Of a DNA stretch of 59,132 nucleotides, positions 7,142 to 16,233 are shown piece by piece. The translations under genes and the position numbers were made by a program. The stretch lies in assembly GCA_938015805.1 (NCBI GenBank), contig CALLXF010000095.1:1-59132 (forward strand), written 5' to 3'. The DNA is from an uncultured Saprospiraceae bacterium (GTDB lineage: Bacteria; Bacteroidota; Bacteroidia; Chitinophagales; Saprospiraceae). Positions within the stretch are counted from its first letter, which is position 1, and the number at the start of each line of letters is the position of its first letter. The notes below the pieces were generated by a model, which saw nothing but the letters and a program-made list of their open reading frames with translations, was not told where the DNA came from and ran no database searches.

Positions 7142-8284
7142 TTAAGATAGCAGTTCGGATAAAAAGCCTTTTATAAATGGTATCGTCGGAGGTCCTGTAA
7201 ATAATCGTAGATCCTCAACAAATGAAGTCTCCTCGTCTAAAAACTTAAATACTAATTGCGGTGGTAACGATTTAAACAAAGCCGTAAAAACATCTTCTCC
7301 AGATTTTTTTCCAGTCAGTATTACATTTAAAAATATCTTGTCATAGGATCTATATCTATTGTTGACGGTAAGTAATACTTGATCTATATTTTCTTTTTGT
7401 TCTATGGCTTTCGCCAATGTTTTACTTAGTCTTTGTATTCTCTCAAATGCATAACCGGAAGTCGCTTTTACCCATCCTCCTGCTGTACCGATATACTTAA
7501 TGTTAGTCTGATTACGCTTCTCAAAAGGATATGTCGTCATAGGTATTACCCCAAATTCCTCTTCAAGAATATGATACTCAGATATTTGTAATGGACCATC
7601 TATATAATCCTTTAGCACCTTATCATAATCGGAATGCTCCAAAATTTTATCCGAAAAAATAGCGAGTTCTACAAGTGCTCTTTTATCTGTTTTAGGTAAT
7701 ACATAAAGAAAGCGAGTCTCCCCAGACTGACCAGTTCTGAAATCCATAAAAGTGGCAACATCTTTTGTAAAAGAAGATCCTTCTGTTTCTATCTCCCATC
7801 CTTTAAAATGCTGTAAGACATGATGATGTCCTTTAAATGAGATCTCTTCTGGGTAAGAAACAAAAGCTTGCTCCGCATTATACTCTTTCCTGTCAGTGGT
7901 TACTATCACCTGGTCTTCTAACTGTGAAACTTCTGAGATATTCTCCTGTCTCCAAGTAATATTAGGATGAAGTGATAATCGATTCTTTACAAAATTATAG
8001 AAGTCTATTCCTCTTATTTTTTTATACTTATAAGGACTGATATCTAATTTTTTATGTAAAGTCGTGCTATAGAAATATAGCTTATCCCAAGAAATATCAA
8101 CAATCTCTTCATAAGGAGAATCCCCTTTCTCCCAAAAACACCATGTCCTATCATTTTGGGACTTTGCATTCTTATCTAGAAGTAAGACCTTCCGATCTCC
8201 TAGGTCCGACAGAGATAAATAATACGCAAGACTTAATCCCGCACATCCTGCCCCACAAATGATATAATCGTATCTTTCTGCCAT
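7142..8284 (-). CDS. crtY: lycopene beta-cyclase (CrtY/CrtL-type flavoprotein)
   Basis: 380 residues. A Rossmann nucleotide-binding motif YIICGAGCAGLSLAYYL is at 7-23, followed by NDRTWCFW at 44-51, a hallmark of the CrtY family. PMTTYPF and GTAGGWVKATSGYAF are later family landmarks in the FAD and substrate region. The enzyme closes the ends of lycopene to beta-ionone rings at the membrane, a step to beta-carotene, zeaxanthin or related pigments. No other carotenoid gene is in the window, so the rest of the pathway must lie elsewhere. The gene is divergent from folC with 38 bases between the start codons, and a -7 box lies in that space. Confidence 0.9.
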   Translation of the reverse strand: MAERYDYIICGAGCAGLSLAYYLSLSDLGDRKVLLLDKNAKSQNDRTWCFWEKGDSPYEEIVDISWDKLYFYSTTLHKKLDISPYKYKKIRGIDFYNFVKNRLSLHPNITWRQENISEVSQLEDQVIVTTDRKEYNAEQAFVSYPEEISFKGHHHVLQHFKGWEIETEGSSFTKDVATFMDFRTGQSGETRFLYVLPKTDKRALVELAIFSDKILEHSDYDKVLKDYIDGPLQISEYHILEEEFGVIPMTTYPFEKRNQTNIKYIGTAGGWVKATSGYAFERIQRLSKTLAKAIEQKENIDQVLLTVNNRYRSYDKIFLNVILTGKKSGEDVFTALFKSLPPQLVFKFLDEETSFVEDLRLFTGPPTIPFIKGFLSELLS

Positions 8285-8295
8285 TTTCTACAGAA

Positions 8296-8303
8296 CAAAA
8301 GTA
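8296..8303 (-). promoter_or_regulatory. -7 box TACTTTTG for the lycopene cyclase gene
   Basis: On the minus strand TACTTTTG (consensus TAnnTTTG) lies 11 bases upstream of the ATG ending at 8284. It implies a very short leader. No clear -33 element was seen. Confidence 0.45.
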
Positions 8304-8322
8304 AGATTTAAATAGACAAGCA

Positions 8323-9561
8323 ATGAGGTCATTTAAACAGTGTTTAGATTTCTTATATGCTCAGCTGCCTATGTATCAGCGAGTGGGACCAGCCGCATTA
8401 AAAAAAGACTTAACTAATATTAGAAAGCTCTGTAAGCACTTAGATAACCCAGAGAATAAATTCCCATCTATACACATAGCTGGAACAAATGGTAAAGGCT
8501 CAGTAACACATATGATCGCAGCTACTCTATCTGACACTGATCTAAAAGTGGGAATCTATACCTCTCCTCATTACATGGATTTTAGAGAACGGATCAAGAT
8601 AAATAATCAACTCATTCCTAAAAAAGCGGTCACTGGTTTTGTTAGAAAAAACAGAGCAGTAATTGAAGAGATAAAGCCTTCATTTTTTGAGATAACGGTA
8701 GCTATGGCTTTTGATTATTTTGCACAAGAGCAAGTAGATATAGCCATTATAGAAACAGGTCTAGGAGGAAGGCTAGACAGTACAAATGTAATTACTCCAC
8801 TTCTCAGCGTCATCACTAATATCAGTATGGACCACCAGCAGATGTTAGGTAACACGCTTAAAAAAATCGCTTCCGAAAAAGCGGGTATTATTAAAAAGAA
8901 TTCTCCTATTCTAATTGGTGAAAAACAGGAAGAAGTGCTACCTGTATTTAAGCAAAAAGCTTTATCTAAATCAGCTCCTCTAAAGATAGCTTCGATACGA
9001 TTAAATTTAGCCGAGAAAAAAATATTAACAGATTTACTTAAAGCTCCTTACCAATTAAAAAACGTAACAACTGCTCTTTCTGCCTTACAACTGTTATCAA
9101 AAGTTTCTTCTATTTATTCTTATAATCGCAAATCTGCCATCCAGAGCCTTACAGATCTCTATAAAAAAGTTTACTACCTTGGACGGTGGCAAACGATATC
9201 TAAAAAACCACTTATTATCTCTGATAGTGCTCATAATGAAGCTGGACTAACGGAAGTTATTTCTGCTCTCAAAAAAGCAAAATATACTCAGATTCATTTT
9301 GTTCTAGGTTTTGTTAATGATAAAAGCTTAGATACTATTTTACAAATATTTCCAAAAGACGCTGTTTACTATTTTGCAAAAGCAGACATACCACGGGGAC
9401 TAGATGCAACTATACTAAAAGAACAAGCCCTTAAAAACAGTCTTGACGGAAAAGCATATAAATCTGTAAAAATAGCTTTATCAGCTGCAAAAAGAAAAGT
9501 AAAAAAAGGCGAATTGATATACGTCGGAGGAAGTATTTTTACAGTAGCGGAGGTGATGTAA
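8323..9561 (+). CDS. folC: bifunctional folylpolyglutamate synthase / dihydrofolate synthase
   Basis: 412 residues. The P-loop HIAGTNGKGS (51-60) and TSPHYMDFRERIKIN are the FolC ATP and folate signatures. ETGLGGRLDSTN and NISMDHQQMLGNT are the Mur-ligase-like central motifs. SDSAHNEAG corresponds to the DxAHNP motif of the C-terminal domain, with Pro replaced by Glu. The enzyme adds glutamate to dihydropteroate and then to folates in the cytosol. It is followed 58 bases later by rarA on the same strand. Confidence 0.94.
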   Translation: MRSFKQCLDFLYAQLPMYQRVGPAALKKDLTNIRKLCKHLDNPENKFPSIHIAGTNGKGSVTHMIAATLSDTDLKVGIYTSPHYMDFRERIKINNQLIPKKAVTGFVRKNRAVIEEIKPSFFEITVAMAFDYFAQEQVDIAIIETGLGGRLDSTNVITPLLSVITNISMDHQQMLGNTLKKIASEKAGIIKKNSPILIGEKQEEVLPVFKQKALSKSAPLKIASIRLNLAEKKILTDLLKAPYQLKNVTTALSALQLLSKVSSIYSYNRKSAIQSLTDLYKKVYYLGRWQTISKKPLIISDSAHNEAGLTEVISALKKAKYTQIHFVLGFVNDKSLDTILQIFPKDAVYYFAKADIPRGLDATILKEQALKNSLDGKAYKSVKIALSAAKRKVKKGELIYVGGSIFTVAEVM

Positions 9562-9619
9562 TTAAACCTTAAAACGTCTAATTAGATATATTTATCTTTA
9601 CATTTTCTAATAATCTGCA

Positions 9620-10894
9620 ATGCAACCATTAGCCGAAAGAATGAGACCTAAAAAACTCGACCAATACGTTGGTCAAGAGCATCTCATGGGTAGTGGAGCG
9701 ATACTAAGAAACATTATCGAATCCGGAAAGATTCCGTCTTTTATCTTGTGGGGACCTCCAGGCGTCGGTAAGACCACGATAGCATCAGTAATAGCAGAAA
9801 AACTGGAAACACCATACTACGCTCTCAGTGCAATAAACTCCGGAGTAAAAGATGTAAGAGAGACCATCGCCTCCGCTAAGAAACAGCAATTTTTCAACTC
9901 CTCTCCACCCGTATTATTTATCGATGAAATTCATAGATTTAGTAAATCTCAACAAGACTCATTATTACTTGCTGTAGAAAAAGGAATCATTACACTGATC
10001 GGGGCTACCACGGAAAATCCGTCTTTTGAGGTCATTTCCGCCCTACTTTCTAGATGTCAGGTATATGTGCTGAAAGCTTTAGAAAAAGATCATCTCATCC
10101 AGTTAGTAGATACCGCAGTTACTAAAGATCATTTTCTTAAATCTAGAGATATAAAAGTAACAGAGTATGAGGCTCTAATAAAATTCTCTGGTGGAGATGC
10201 TCGTAAATTGTACAACTGTTTAGAAATTACAATTAACAGTATACCAGACGACCATCCGCTAATCATTACAAACGAACTGGTAGAAAGCAGCATCCAACAG
10301 AACATACAGCAATACGATAAAACTGGAGAAAATCATTACGACACCGTTTCTGCTTTTATAAAATCTATCAGAGGCTCTGATCCCAATGCCGCGATTTATT
10401 ATCTAGCGAGAATGATAGAAGGTGGAGAAGATCCTAAATTTATATGTCGACGCTTGATCATATTGGCATCGGAAGATATAGGTCTCGCAAATCCTAATGC
10501 TTTGCTTATCGCGAATAATTGTTTTACCGCATTAGAAAAAATAGGAATGCCTGAAGGTCGAATTATCATGTCGCAGTGTGTAATCTATCTAGCAGCGAGC
10601 CCTAAAAGTAATTCTGCTTATATGGCGATTGGAAAAGCTCAGGATATCGTTAGAAAAACCGGTGGCCTTTCTATTCCGTTACATCTCAGAAACGCTCCTA
10701 CCAAGCTCATGAAAGAATTAGACTATGGAACTAATTACAACTATGCTCATGACAACCCAGGGAATTTTGTGATGGACGAATATCTTCCTGAAGAATTAAA
10801 AGGAACAGAATTTTATCACAGTAGTAATAACCCTGCCGAAAATAAAATAGCCGAGCGATTAAAAAATCTATGGAAACAGAAATATAATTTCTAA
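9620..10894 (+). CDS. rarA: replication-associated recombination protein A (AAA+ ATPase, MgsA)
   Basis: 424 residues. It opens with LAERMRPKKLDQYVGQEHL, the typical RarA/clamp-loader-like start. Walker A GPPGVGKT is at 45-52, the Walker B LFIDEIHRF and the sensor GATTENPSF follow. The C-terminal half carries the tetramerisation region with GSDPNAAIYYLARMIEGGED, typical of RarA. It works at stalled replication forks. The next gene starts on the base after its stop codon, so the two are very likely cotranscribed. Confidence 0.95.
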   Translation: MQPLAERMRPKKLDQYVGQEHLMGSGAILRNIIESGKIPSFILWGPPGVGKTTIASVIAEKLETPYYALSAINSGVKDVRETIASAKKQQFFNSSPPVLFIDEIHRFSKSQQDSLLLAVEKGIITLIGATTENPSFEVISALLSRCQVYVLKALEKDHLIQLVDTAVTKDHFLKSRDIKVTEYEALIKFSGGDARKLYNCLEITINSIPDDHPLIITNELVESSIQQNIQQYDKTGENHYDTVSAFIKSIRGSDPNAAIYYLARMIEGGEDPKFICRRLIILASEDIGLANPNALLIANNCFTALEKIGMPEGRIIMSQCVIYLAASPKSNSAYMAIGKAQDIVRKTGGLSIPLHLRNAPTKLMKELDYGTNYNYAHDNPGNFVMDEYLPEELKGTEFYHSSNNPAENKIAERLKNLWKQKYNF

Positions 10895-11776
10895 GTGCAT
10901 TATCTCAATTATTTACTATTTAGATTATTATCCGGATTTATAGCCATCCTACCCTTTACTTTAATGTATAGGTTATCTAATGTTCTTGCTTGGTTTTTAA
11001 GTAATGTCATTAAATATCGAACGGAGGTAACTAGACAGAATTTACAAAATGCTTTTCCGAGTAAATCGGAAACTGAAATAAATACCATTTTTAAAAAATC
11101 TTATTTAAACCTAGCGGATGTATTACTAGAGGGAATAAAGGGGTTTTCTATGCCAGTAGAAGAAATAAAAAAGCGTTATGTATTCCACGATACAAAATTA
11201 GTGAATCGTTATTTTGATCAAGGCAAACATGTTATTCTCTATGCAAGTCATTATGCAAACTGGGAATGGGGCCCACTTGCTGTAGGCCACTTTGTAAAAC
11301 ACCGTTCTTTAGGAATAGTAAAATTGCTCAAGAATAAATATATCAATGAATATGTCCAGTCACATCGATGCGGTAAAAATGTTTTCTGGGCTGATGTCTC
11401 TAAAGCAGGCTCTGCAATAAAAGCTTATTCTGATCAACCGACGCAGTTTGTATTTCTTTCTGACCAAGGACCTAGTAATACTAAAACCGCACACTGGATT
11501 CATTTCCTAAATCAAGACACTCCTTGTCATTTTGGGGTAGATCGTCTAGCACGACGAAAAGGATATCCAGTTTTTAATATCATTACTGAAAGAGTAAGTA
11601 GAGGTTACTATAGACTGCAATATGAGCTACTTACAGATGATCCATCAAATACAAACGATGGAGACATTACTAAAATGTATATGCGTAGTCTAGAAATGCA
11701 GATTATCGATAAACCAGAATACTGGTTATGGTCACATAAAAGATGGAAGAGAGCACATGAAAAGATCGATGGTTAG
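10895..11776 (+). CDS. lysophospholipid acyltransferase family protein (LpxL/HtrB-like lipid A acyltransferase)
   Basis: 293 residues from GTG at 10895, immediately after the rarA stop. The first 35 residues form a hydrophobic membrane segment. YASHYANWEWGP supplies the catalytic H-x4-E motif of the LpxL/LpxM/HtrB family, FLSDQGPSN is the second block, and YWLWSHKRWK near the C-terminus matches the WxHxRWK end motif. The enzyme transfers an acyl chain to lipid A or a related membrane lipid on the inner leaflet. In Bacteroidota the exact acceptor varies. The GTG start with zero spacing implies translation coupled to rarA. Confidence 0.9.
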   Translation: MHYLNYLLFRLLSGFIAILPFTLMYRLSNVLAWFLSNVIKYRTEVTRQNLQNAFPSKSETEINTIFKKSYLNLADVLLEGIKGFSMPVEEIKKRYVFHDTKLVNRYFDQGKHVILYASHYANWEWGPLAVGHFVKHRSLGIVKLLKNKYINEYVQSHRCGKNVFWADVSKAGSAIKAYSDQPTQFVFLSDQGPSNTKTAHWIHFLNQDTPCHFGVDRLARRKGYPVFNIITERVSRGYYRLQYELLTDDPSNTNDGDITKMYMRSLEMQIIDKPEYWLWSHKRWKRAHEKIDG

Positions 11777-11965
11777 ATTTTAAGCCTCTCGACATCAAGG
11801 TTTTAGATGGTAGATTTTAGTTGGCAGGTTTTAGACATTTCGTGCTCTTACGATTAAAAGCAAAGAACGATTTTTCTACTTTAAATGTACTTGCTCATTA
11901 GTTAGTTTGCACCTCTAGTTTGCACCTCAGTAATTGATGCTTGTTACTTACAATTTGGCACTACA
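11777..11965. repeat. intergenic spacer with TTTTAGA-rich text and a 13-bp tandem duplication
   Basis: 11776-11855 holds degenerate copies of GGTTTTAGA / TAGATTTTAG. TAGTTTGCACCTC is exactly duplicated in tandem at 11903-11915 and 11916-11928. No gene is seen. It separates two convergent genes, but no hairpin terminator was identified. Confidence 0.7.
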
Positions 11966-12631
11966 TTAAAAATAGGGCTCAAAATTTTCCTCACTTGATA
12001 ATTTCATCTGATAGAGATCTAAGATTTCTAAGATACTAGAAAAAACAGGTCTCTCCTTAGCATAAAAGGCCTCTAATGATATCCATTCTGCTTTTACAAT
12101 ATCTTCTTCGGTTTGAGGAGTTGCTTGTTGTTTGTAGGTATTCATAAGATACCAATGAGAAACTTTAAGAATACGTTTACCAGATTTATTTTTATACGAG
12201 TGATTAGACACACCTATTTTAGCCAAAATAGATAGATCTATAAGTCCCGTTTCTTCCGATACTTCTCTAATAGCGGCTTTTTTCTTCTTTTCATTGACTT
12301 CTATTTTTCCTTTGGGTAAATCCCAAAATCCTCTTCTAAAAATAAACATGATTTCTCCTTCGTCGTTTAAAACTAGTCCACCAGATGCCAAAATGATTTT
12401 ATACAAACTAAGACAATCTGTTTTAAGCGTATCGTAATCTTCTGCGTGAATAATAACCTCGTCGTACTCATCTGCCTTTTCCATCATATCGATATGATTT
12501 AGGATAAATTTAGTCTTACCTGTGTATCTAGAAATGAGCTGTTTACGATCGCTATTTTTAACAACAGGAACCTTAACAGTTGGACAGAGGATTAAAGGAG
12601 AATCATTTATGTAGATTTTGTACATTTGCAA
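11966..12631 (-). CDS. Nudix hydrolase
   Basis: 221 residues. A perfect Nudix box spans 108-130: Gly108, Glu114, then REVSEETGL at 122-130. FWDLPKGKI precedes it. The first 80 residues form an extra N-terminal region found in Bacteroidota Nudix proteins of this size. Substrate cannot be told from sequence; nucleoside diphosphates linked to another moiety are the family's substrates. Its start is 23 bases from the pyrE start on the other strand, and the pyrE -7 box lies inside its first codons. A second Met (residue 3) could also be the start. Confidence 0.88.
   Translation of the reverse strand: MQMYKIYINDSPLILCPTVKVPVVKNSDRKQLISRYTGKTKFILNHIDMMEKADEYDEVIIHAEDYDTLKTDCLSLYKIILASGGLVLNDEGEIMFIFRRGFWDLPKGKIEVNEKKKKAAIREVSEETGLIDLSILAKIGVSNHSYKNKSGKRILKVSHWYLMNTYKQQATPQTEEDIVKAEWISLEAFYAKERPVFSSILEILDLYQMKLSSEENFEPYF
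12621..12628 (+). promoter_or_regulatory. -7 box TACATTTG for pyrE
   Basis: TACATTTG matches TAnnTTTG and is 25 bases upstream of the ATG at 12654. It lies within the 5' end of the divergent Nudix gene. It argues against a longer pyrE product starting at the TTG at 12618. Confidence 0.55.
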
Positions 12632-12653
12632 CGCTTTTCAAGTGCTAAATTTA

Positions 12654-13292
12654 ATGAATATAAAGACCACCCTAGCTAAAAAGCTATTAGAAATTAAAGC
12701 AATCAAACTCAGCCCAGCTGATCCATTTACTTGGGCATCAGGAATGAGATCACCTATATATTGCGACAATAGGATTACATTATCATACCCTGAAATACGT
12801 GATCTGATAAAAACAGCTTTTGCAGAACATGTTAAACAATTAGGAGCTATCGATTTAATAGCGGGTGTAGCTACTGCAGGGATACCCCATGGAGCTATGC
12901 TTGCAGATCATCTTAAGTTACCTTTTATATACGTCAGAAGCAAGGCTAAAGAACATGGTCGCCAAAATCAGATAGAAGGAAGATACGCCGTAGGAGCAAA
13001 AACACTAGTTGTCGAAGATCTAATTTCTACGGGTGGAAGTAGCTTAGCCGCGGTCCAAGTACTCAGAGACGCAGATCTAAATGTAAAAGAAGTAGTTTCT
13101 ATTTTTGATTATGAATTTGAAACTGCAAAAAATAATTTTTCTAACCATCATTGTCCGTACCATTCCTTAAGTGGATATTCAAGTTTATTACAAGAAGCTG
13201 AGCGTATAGCTTACATTTCTGATAAAGAAAAAGCTATCTTAGAAAGCTGGAATAGCGATCCCAAGTCATGGTACTCCAAAAATTTTAGTTAA
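12654..13292 (+). CDS. pyrE: orotate phosphoribosyltransferase
   Basis: 212 residues from ATG 12654. The N-terminal KLLEIKAIKLSPADPFTWASG and SPIYCDNR are characteristic of PyrE. The PRPP loop TLVVEDLISTGGSS has its acidic pair at Glu121-Asp122. The enzyme makes OMP from orotate and PRPP in pyrimidine synthesis. A longer start at TTG 12618 is rejected because a promoter lies at 12621. The stop overlaps the start of the next gene by one base (TAATG), which implies translational coupling to an aminopeptidase of unrelated function. Confidence 0.95.
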   Translation: MNIKTTLAKKLLEIKAIKLSPADPFTWASGMRSPIYCDNRITLSYPEIRDLIKTAFAEHVKQLGAIDLIAGVATAGIPHGAMLADHLKLPFIYVRSKAKEHGRQNQIEGRYAVGAKTLVVEDLISTGGSSLAAVQVLRDADLNVKEVVSIFDYEFETAKNNFSNHHCPYHSLSGYSSLLQEAERIAYISDKEKAILESWNSDPKSWYSKNFS

Positions 13293-14377
13293 TGTCTATT
13301 CTTACAAAAGCTTCAGAACAATTTCTCAAGAAATATTTAAACAATGCTTCACCTACGGGTTTTGAAGCAGCTGGTCAAAAAATATGGCTAAATTACTTAA
13401 AGCCATTTATTGATAAATGGGAACTAGATGATTACGGAACCGTCTATGGTGTGATCAATCCGGGCAAACCTTACAAAGTAGTGATCGAAGCTCATGCTGA
13501 TGAAATCTCTTGGTTTGTAAATCATATATCTGATGATGGTTTTATTAATGTCATCCGTAATGGAGGTTCTGATCACATTATAGCACCATCTAAGCGTGTC
13601 GATATACATACTAAAAAAGGTGTTGTCAAAGGTGTTTTTGGATGGCCGGCTATACATTTAAGAAAAGGAAAAGATGCCGATGCATCTCCTACCATGGATA
13701 AGATTTTTATCGATGTAGGAGCAAAAAATCAAAAAGAAGTCCTCGATATGGGAATTCATGTCGGATGCGTGATCACTTATGAGGATAAGATGATGACCTT
13801 AAACAATCGATATTATGTAGGTAAAGCCTTAGATAATAAACTCGGTGGTTTTTGTATTGCAGAAGTGGCTCGATTACTCAAGAAAAATAAAAAGAGCCTT
13901 CCATATTCTTTGTATATCGTAAATGCGGTACAGGAAGAAATAGGCTTAAGAGGAGCTCAAATGATAGCGGACCGTATTAAACCTAATGTAGCAATCGTAA
14001 CAGATGTAACGCATGACACAAGAACACCTCTGATAGACAAGAAAAAACAAGGGGATACACAAGCCGGACTTGGTCCATCCCTGACTTACGCTCCTGCCGT
14101 GCAAACAAAATTACTAGACTTGGTAATAGATACAGCAAAAAAGAAAAAGATCCCATTTCAATATGCGGCTTCTTCCAGAAGTACAGGTACGGATACAGAT
14201 GCTTTTGCTTATAGTAATGGAGGAGTCCCCTCGGTTTTAATCTCACTTCCTCTACGATACATGCATACAACAGTAGAAATGGCTCATAAAGAAGATGTAG
14301 AAAACGTAATCAAATTGATTTACGAGACTTTACTGAAGATTAAGAAAAACCACGATTTCAAATATTTTAAAGTCTAA
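13292..14377 (+). CDS. M42 family metallopeptidase (glutamyl aminopeptidase / FrvX type)
   Basis: 361 residues. EAHADEISWFV carries the first metal His and Asp, ALDNKLGG the bridging Asp, VQEEIGLRGA the catalytic Glu pair, and VTDVTHDTRTP the next metal Asp. A His near the C-terminus in RYMHTTVEM completes the dinuclear site. M42 enzymes are large cytosolic oligomeric aminopeptidases, and no signal peptide is present here. It is coupled to pyrE by a one-base overlap. Confidence 0.93.
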   Translation: MSILTKASEQFLKKYLNNASPTGFEAAGQKIWLNYLKPFIDKWELDDYGTVYGVINPGKPYKVVIEAHADEISWFVNHISDDGFINVIRNGGSDHIIAPSKRVDIHTKKGVVKGVFGWPAIHLRKGKDADASPTMDKIFIDVGAKNQKEVLDMGIHVGCVITYEDKMMTLNNRYYVGKALDNKLGGFCIAEVARLLKKNKKSLPYSLYIVNAVQEEIGLRGAQMIADRIKPNVAIVTDVTHDTRTPLIDKKKQGDTQAGLGPSLTYAPAVQTKLLDLVIDTAKKKKIPFQYAASSRSTGTDTDAFAYSNGGVPSVLISLPLRYMHTTVEMAHKEDVENVIKLIYETLLKIKKNHDFKYFKV

Positions 14378-14420
14378 GCGTTATTGAATTTAGAGCTATT
14401 AATATTCATTGTAGCTTTAG

Positions 14421-14449
14421 CAATATATATACAACAACATTATATATTG
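14421..14449. other. AT-rich inverted repeat in the leader of the DUF3179 gene
   Basis: CAATATATA (14421-14429) pairs with TATATATTG (14441-14449) around an 11-base loop. It is 44 bases past the M42 stop and 22 bases before the next ATG. It lacks a U tract, so it could be a weak terminator, an RNA leader structure or chance in AT-rich DNA. Confidence 0.35.
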
Positions 14450-14471
14450 TTGGTACATCTAATTTACAGCA

Positions 14472-15494
14472 ATGAAGAATTCTATCTTATTCATCATTTG
14501 TATATCAATCATTATAATAGGTTGTGGTACCGATCTATTGCAAGATCAAGAATGGAGTGTAAACATAAATGATATCGAACAAGGGTTAAGAAATAGAGAT
14601 GATATTCCTGCAATAGATAACCCCCGATATAAAACACTCAGCGAAGTGGATTACATGAATGATCAGGACCAAGTCCTAGTTGCAAATGTAAATGGTGACA
14701 TTAAAATATACCCTATTAAAATTTTAGTTTATCATGAGCTCATTAACGAGTCTAACGAACTAATAAGTTACAGTACGCTCACAGGTACTTCCTCAATGTG
14801 GCGTCGCATAGTAGATGGAGTGAGACTAGACTTTGGAGTATCGGAGTTTACATTAAATAATAACCTGATCATGTATGATCAAACGACTACTAGTTTTTGG
14901 TCGCAGCTTTTATCCAGATCTATTTCTGGAACATATATAAATACAGTTTTACCCTCTATTAATGTATTGGAAACACATTGGGCTACAGCCAAAACCGCAT
15001 ATCCAGATGCCCCTGTCTTAAGTATAGATACTGGATTTGCAAGAGCTTATGATGTCTATCCCTACGGAGATTATAGAGAGGAAAGAGATTTTATTTTACC
15101 GTTTAATATGGATTATCTGGATAATCGTTTACTCACTAAGGAAAAGGTTTTAGGAATTTTAGGAGACAGTACAGCGATCATTTACAGCTATGACGATTTA
15201 CCCGAAAGTGACATATTTCTAACCGAGGACATCATAGAAGAGAACAACATCTTCGTCGTAGGGCATAAAAACCAAAACTATATTGCTTCATTTTATAGTA
15301 CTCCTGGTGTAACTTATACTCCAGTGGAAAATGCTTTACCTATCGTATTTAATGACAACTTAGGCAATCAGTATGATCTTATGGGACGTGTTCTAGCAGG
15401 ACCTGATTTAGGAACTACACTGGATACTCCTAAAGCTATGACAGGCTACTGGTTTATCTTTCCCGCCTTTTATGAGAATATAGAAATTAGATAA
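14472..15494 (+). CDS. DUF3179 domain-containing lipoprotein
   Basis: 340 residues. The signal segment ends IIIIGCG, a lipoprotein box with Cys at about residue 18. IPAIDNPRY, VNGDIKIYPIKILVYHELIN, RLDFGVSEFTLNNNLIMYD and SFWSQLLSRSISG reproduce the DUF3179 pattern in order. In most members the middle block contains YCPLxGT; here it is YSTLTGTSSMWRR, so the conserved Cys is lost. Function of the family is unknown. It probably sits on the periplasmic or outer-membrane face. The terminator hairpin overlaps its stop codon. Confidence 0.87.
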   Translation: MKNSILFIICISIIIIGCGTDLLQDQEWSVNINDIEQGLRNRDDIPAIDNPRYKTLSEVDYMNDQDQVLVANVNGDIKIYPIKILVYHELINESNELISYSTLTGTSSMWRRIVDGVRLDFGVSEFTLNNNLIMYDQTTTSFWSQLLSRSISGTYINTVLPSINVLETHWATAKTAYPDAPVLSIDTGFARAYDVYPYGDYREERDFILPFNMDYLDNRLLTKEKVLGILGDSTAIIYSYDDLPESDIFLTEDIIEENNIFVVGHKNQNYIASFYSTPGVTYTPVENALPIVFNDNLGNQYDLMGRVLAGPDLGTTLDTPKAMTGYWFIFPAFYENIEIR

Positions 15495-15514
15495 AAATCA
15501 AAACTTGATTTTTA
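15492..15514. terminator. bidirectional hairpin terminator between DUF3179 gene and trmD
   Basis: A 10-bp perfect stem (15492-15501 with 15505-15514, TAAAAATCAA / TTGATTTTTA) closes a 3-base loop. It starts at the TAA of the DUF3179 gene, and A/T tracts on both sides fit termination of both convergent genes. It is AT-rich, so stability is moderate. Confidence 0.55.
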
Positions 15515-15568
15515 TTTAAATGAGTCCTATTGTAAAATTTCTTAGATATAGATCAGCAAAGTGAGGAC

Positions 15569-16228
15569 TTAATCCTTATGCTTTGTCCTCAGCTCCGATT
15601 GCTCGTATCTCCAGTCCTCAATTTTTTTATCATGCCCTGAAAGTAATACTGGAGGAACAGTCCAGTCTTTATATACTTCTGGTCGGGTGTAAACGGGAGG
15701 AGCAACCATATCATCCTGAAACGTATCAAATAATGCTGAACTTCCATCATTTAATACACCGGGGATCAATCTACCGATACTATCTACTAAGACGGCTGCA
15801 GCTAGTTCTCCACCAGAAAGTACGTACTCCCCTATACTGATTTCCATGGTAACTAGATGTTCACGGATCCGTTCGTCGATACCCTTATAATGACCACAAA
15901 TCATCATAAGGTTTTTACTAAGAGAAAGTTTGTTAGCTAATGGTTGATCTAATAATTTACCATCCGGACAAAGGTAGATGATCTCATCATAAGCCCTTTC
16001 CGCCATCAAATCGGTAATGCATTTATCTAATGGCTCTACCATCATAACCATACCTGCACCACCACCATATTGATAATCATCGATTTGCTTATGAGGTCCA
16101 AGTCCATATTCTCTAAGATTATGAACTTGGACTTCAAGAATATCTTTTTGCTGTGCTCTTTTAAGGATAGAGTGATTAAGCGGACTATCTAATAGTTCCG
16201 GAACAGCAGAAATAATATCTATCCTCAT
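15569..16228 (-). CDS. trmD: tRNA (guanine37-N1)-methyltransferase
   Basis: 219 residues, normal for TrmD. MRIDIISAVPELLDSPLNHS, DDYQYGGGAGMVMMVEPL and ICGHYKGIDERI are family motifs, and SIGEYVLSGGELAAAVLVD forms the trefoil knot that binds AdoMet. The enzyme methylates G37 of tRNAs reading CNN codons and prevents +1 slippage. It is the last gene of a minus-strand run, 5 bases downstream of the FKBP gene. The usual rimM-trmD-rplS context is absent. Confidence 0.95.
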   Translation of the reverse strand: MRIDIISAVPELLDSPLNHSILKRAQQKDILEVQVHNLREYGLGPHKQIDDYQYGGGAGMVMMVEPLDKCITDLMAERAYDEIIYLCPDGKLLDQPLANKLSLSKNLMMICGHYKGIDERIREHLVTMEISIGEYVLSGGELAAAVLVDSIGRLIPGVLNDGSSALFDTFQDDMVAPPVYTRPEVYKDWTVPPVLLSGHDKKIEDWRYEQSELRTKHKD

Positions 16229-16233
16229 CTTTA

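Noticed and set aside
12618-12653. Longer PyrE starting at TTG 12618
   Set aside because: A -7 promoter box lies at 12621-12628 and family members start at MNIK-type residues close to position 12654.
14384-14572. 62-codon plus-strand frame before the DUF3179 gene
   Set aside because: It overlaps the start of a well-supported lipoprotein in another frame and has no protein signature.
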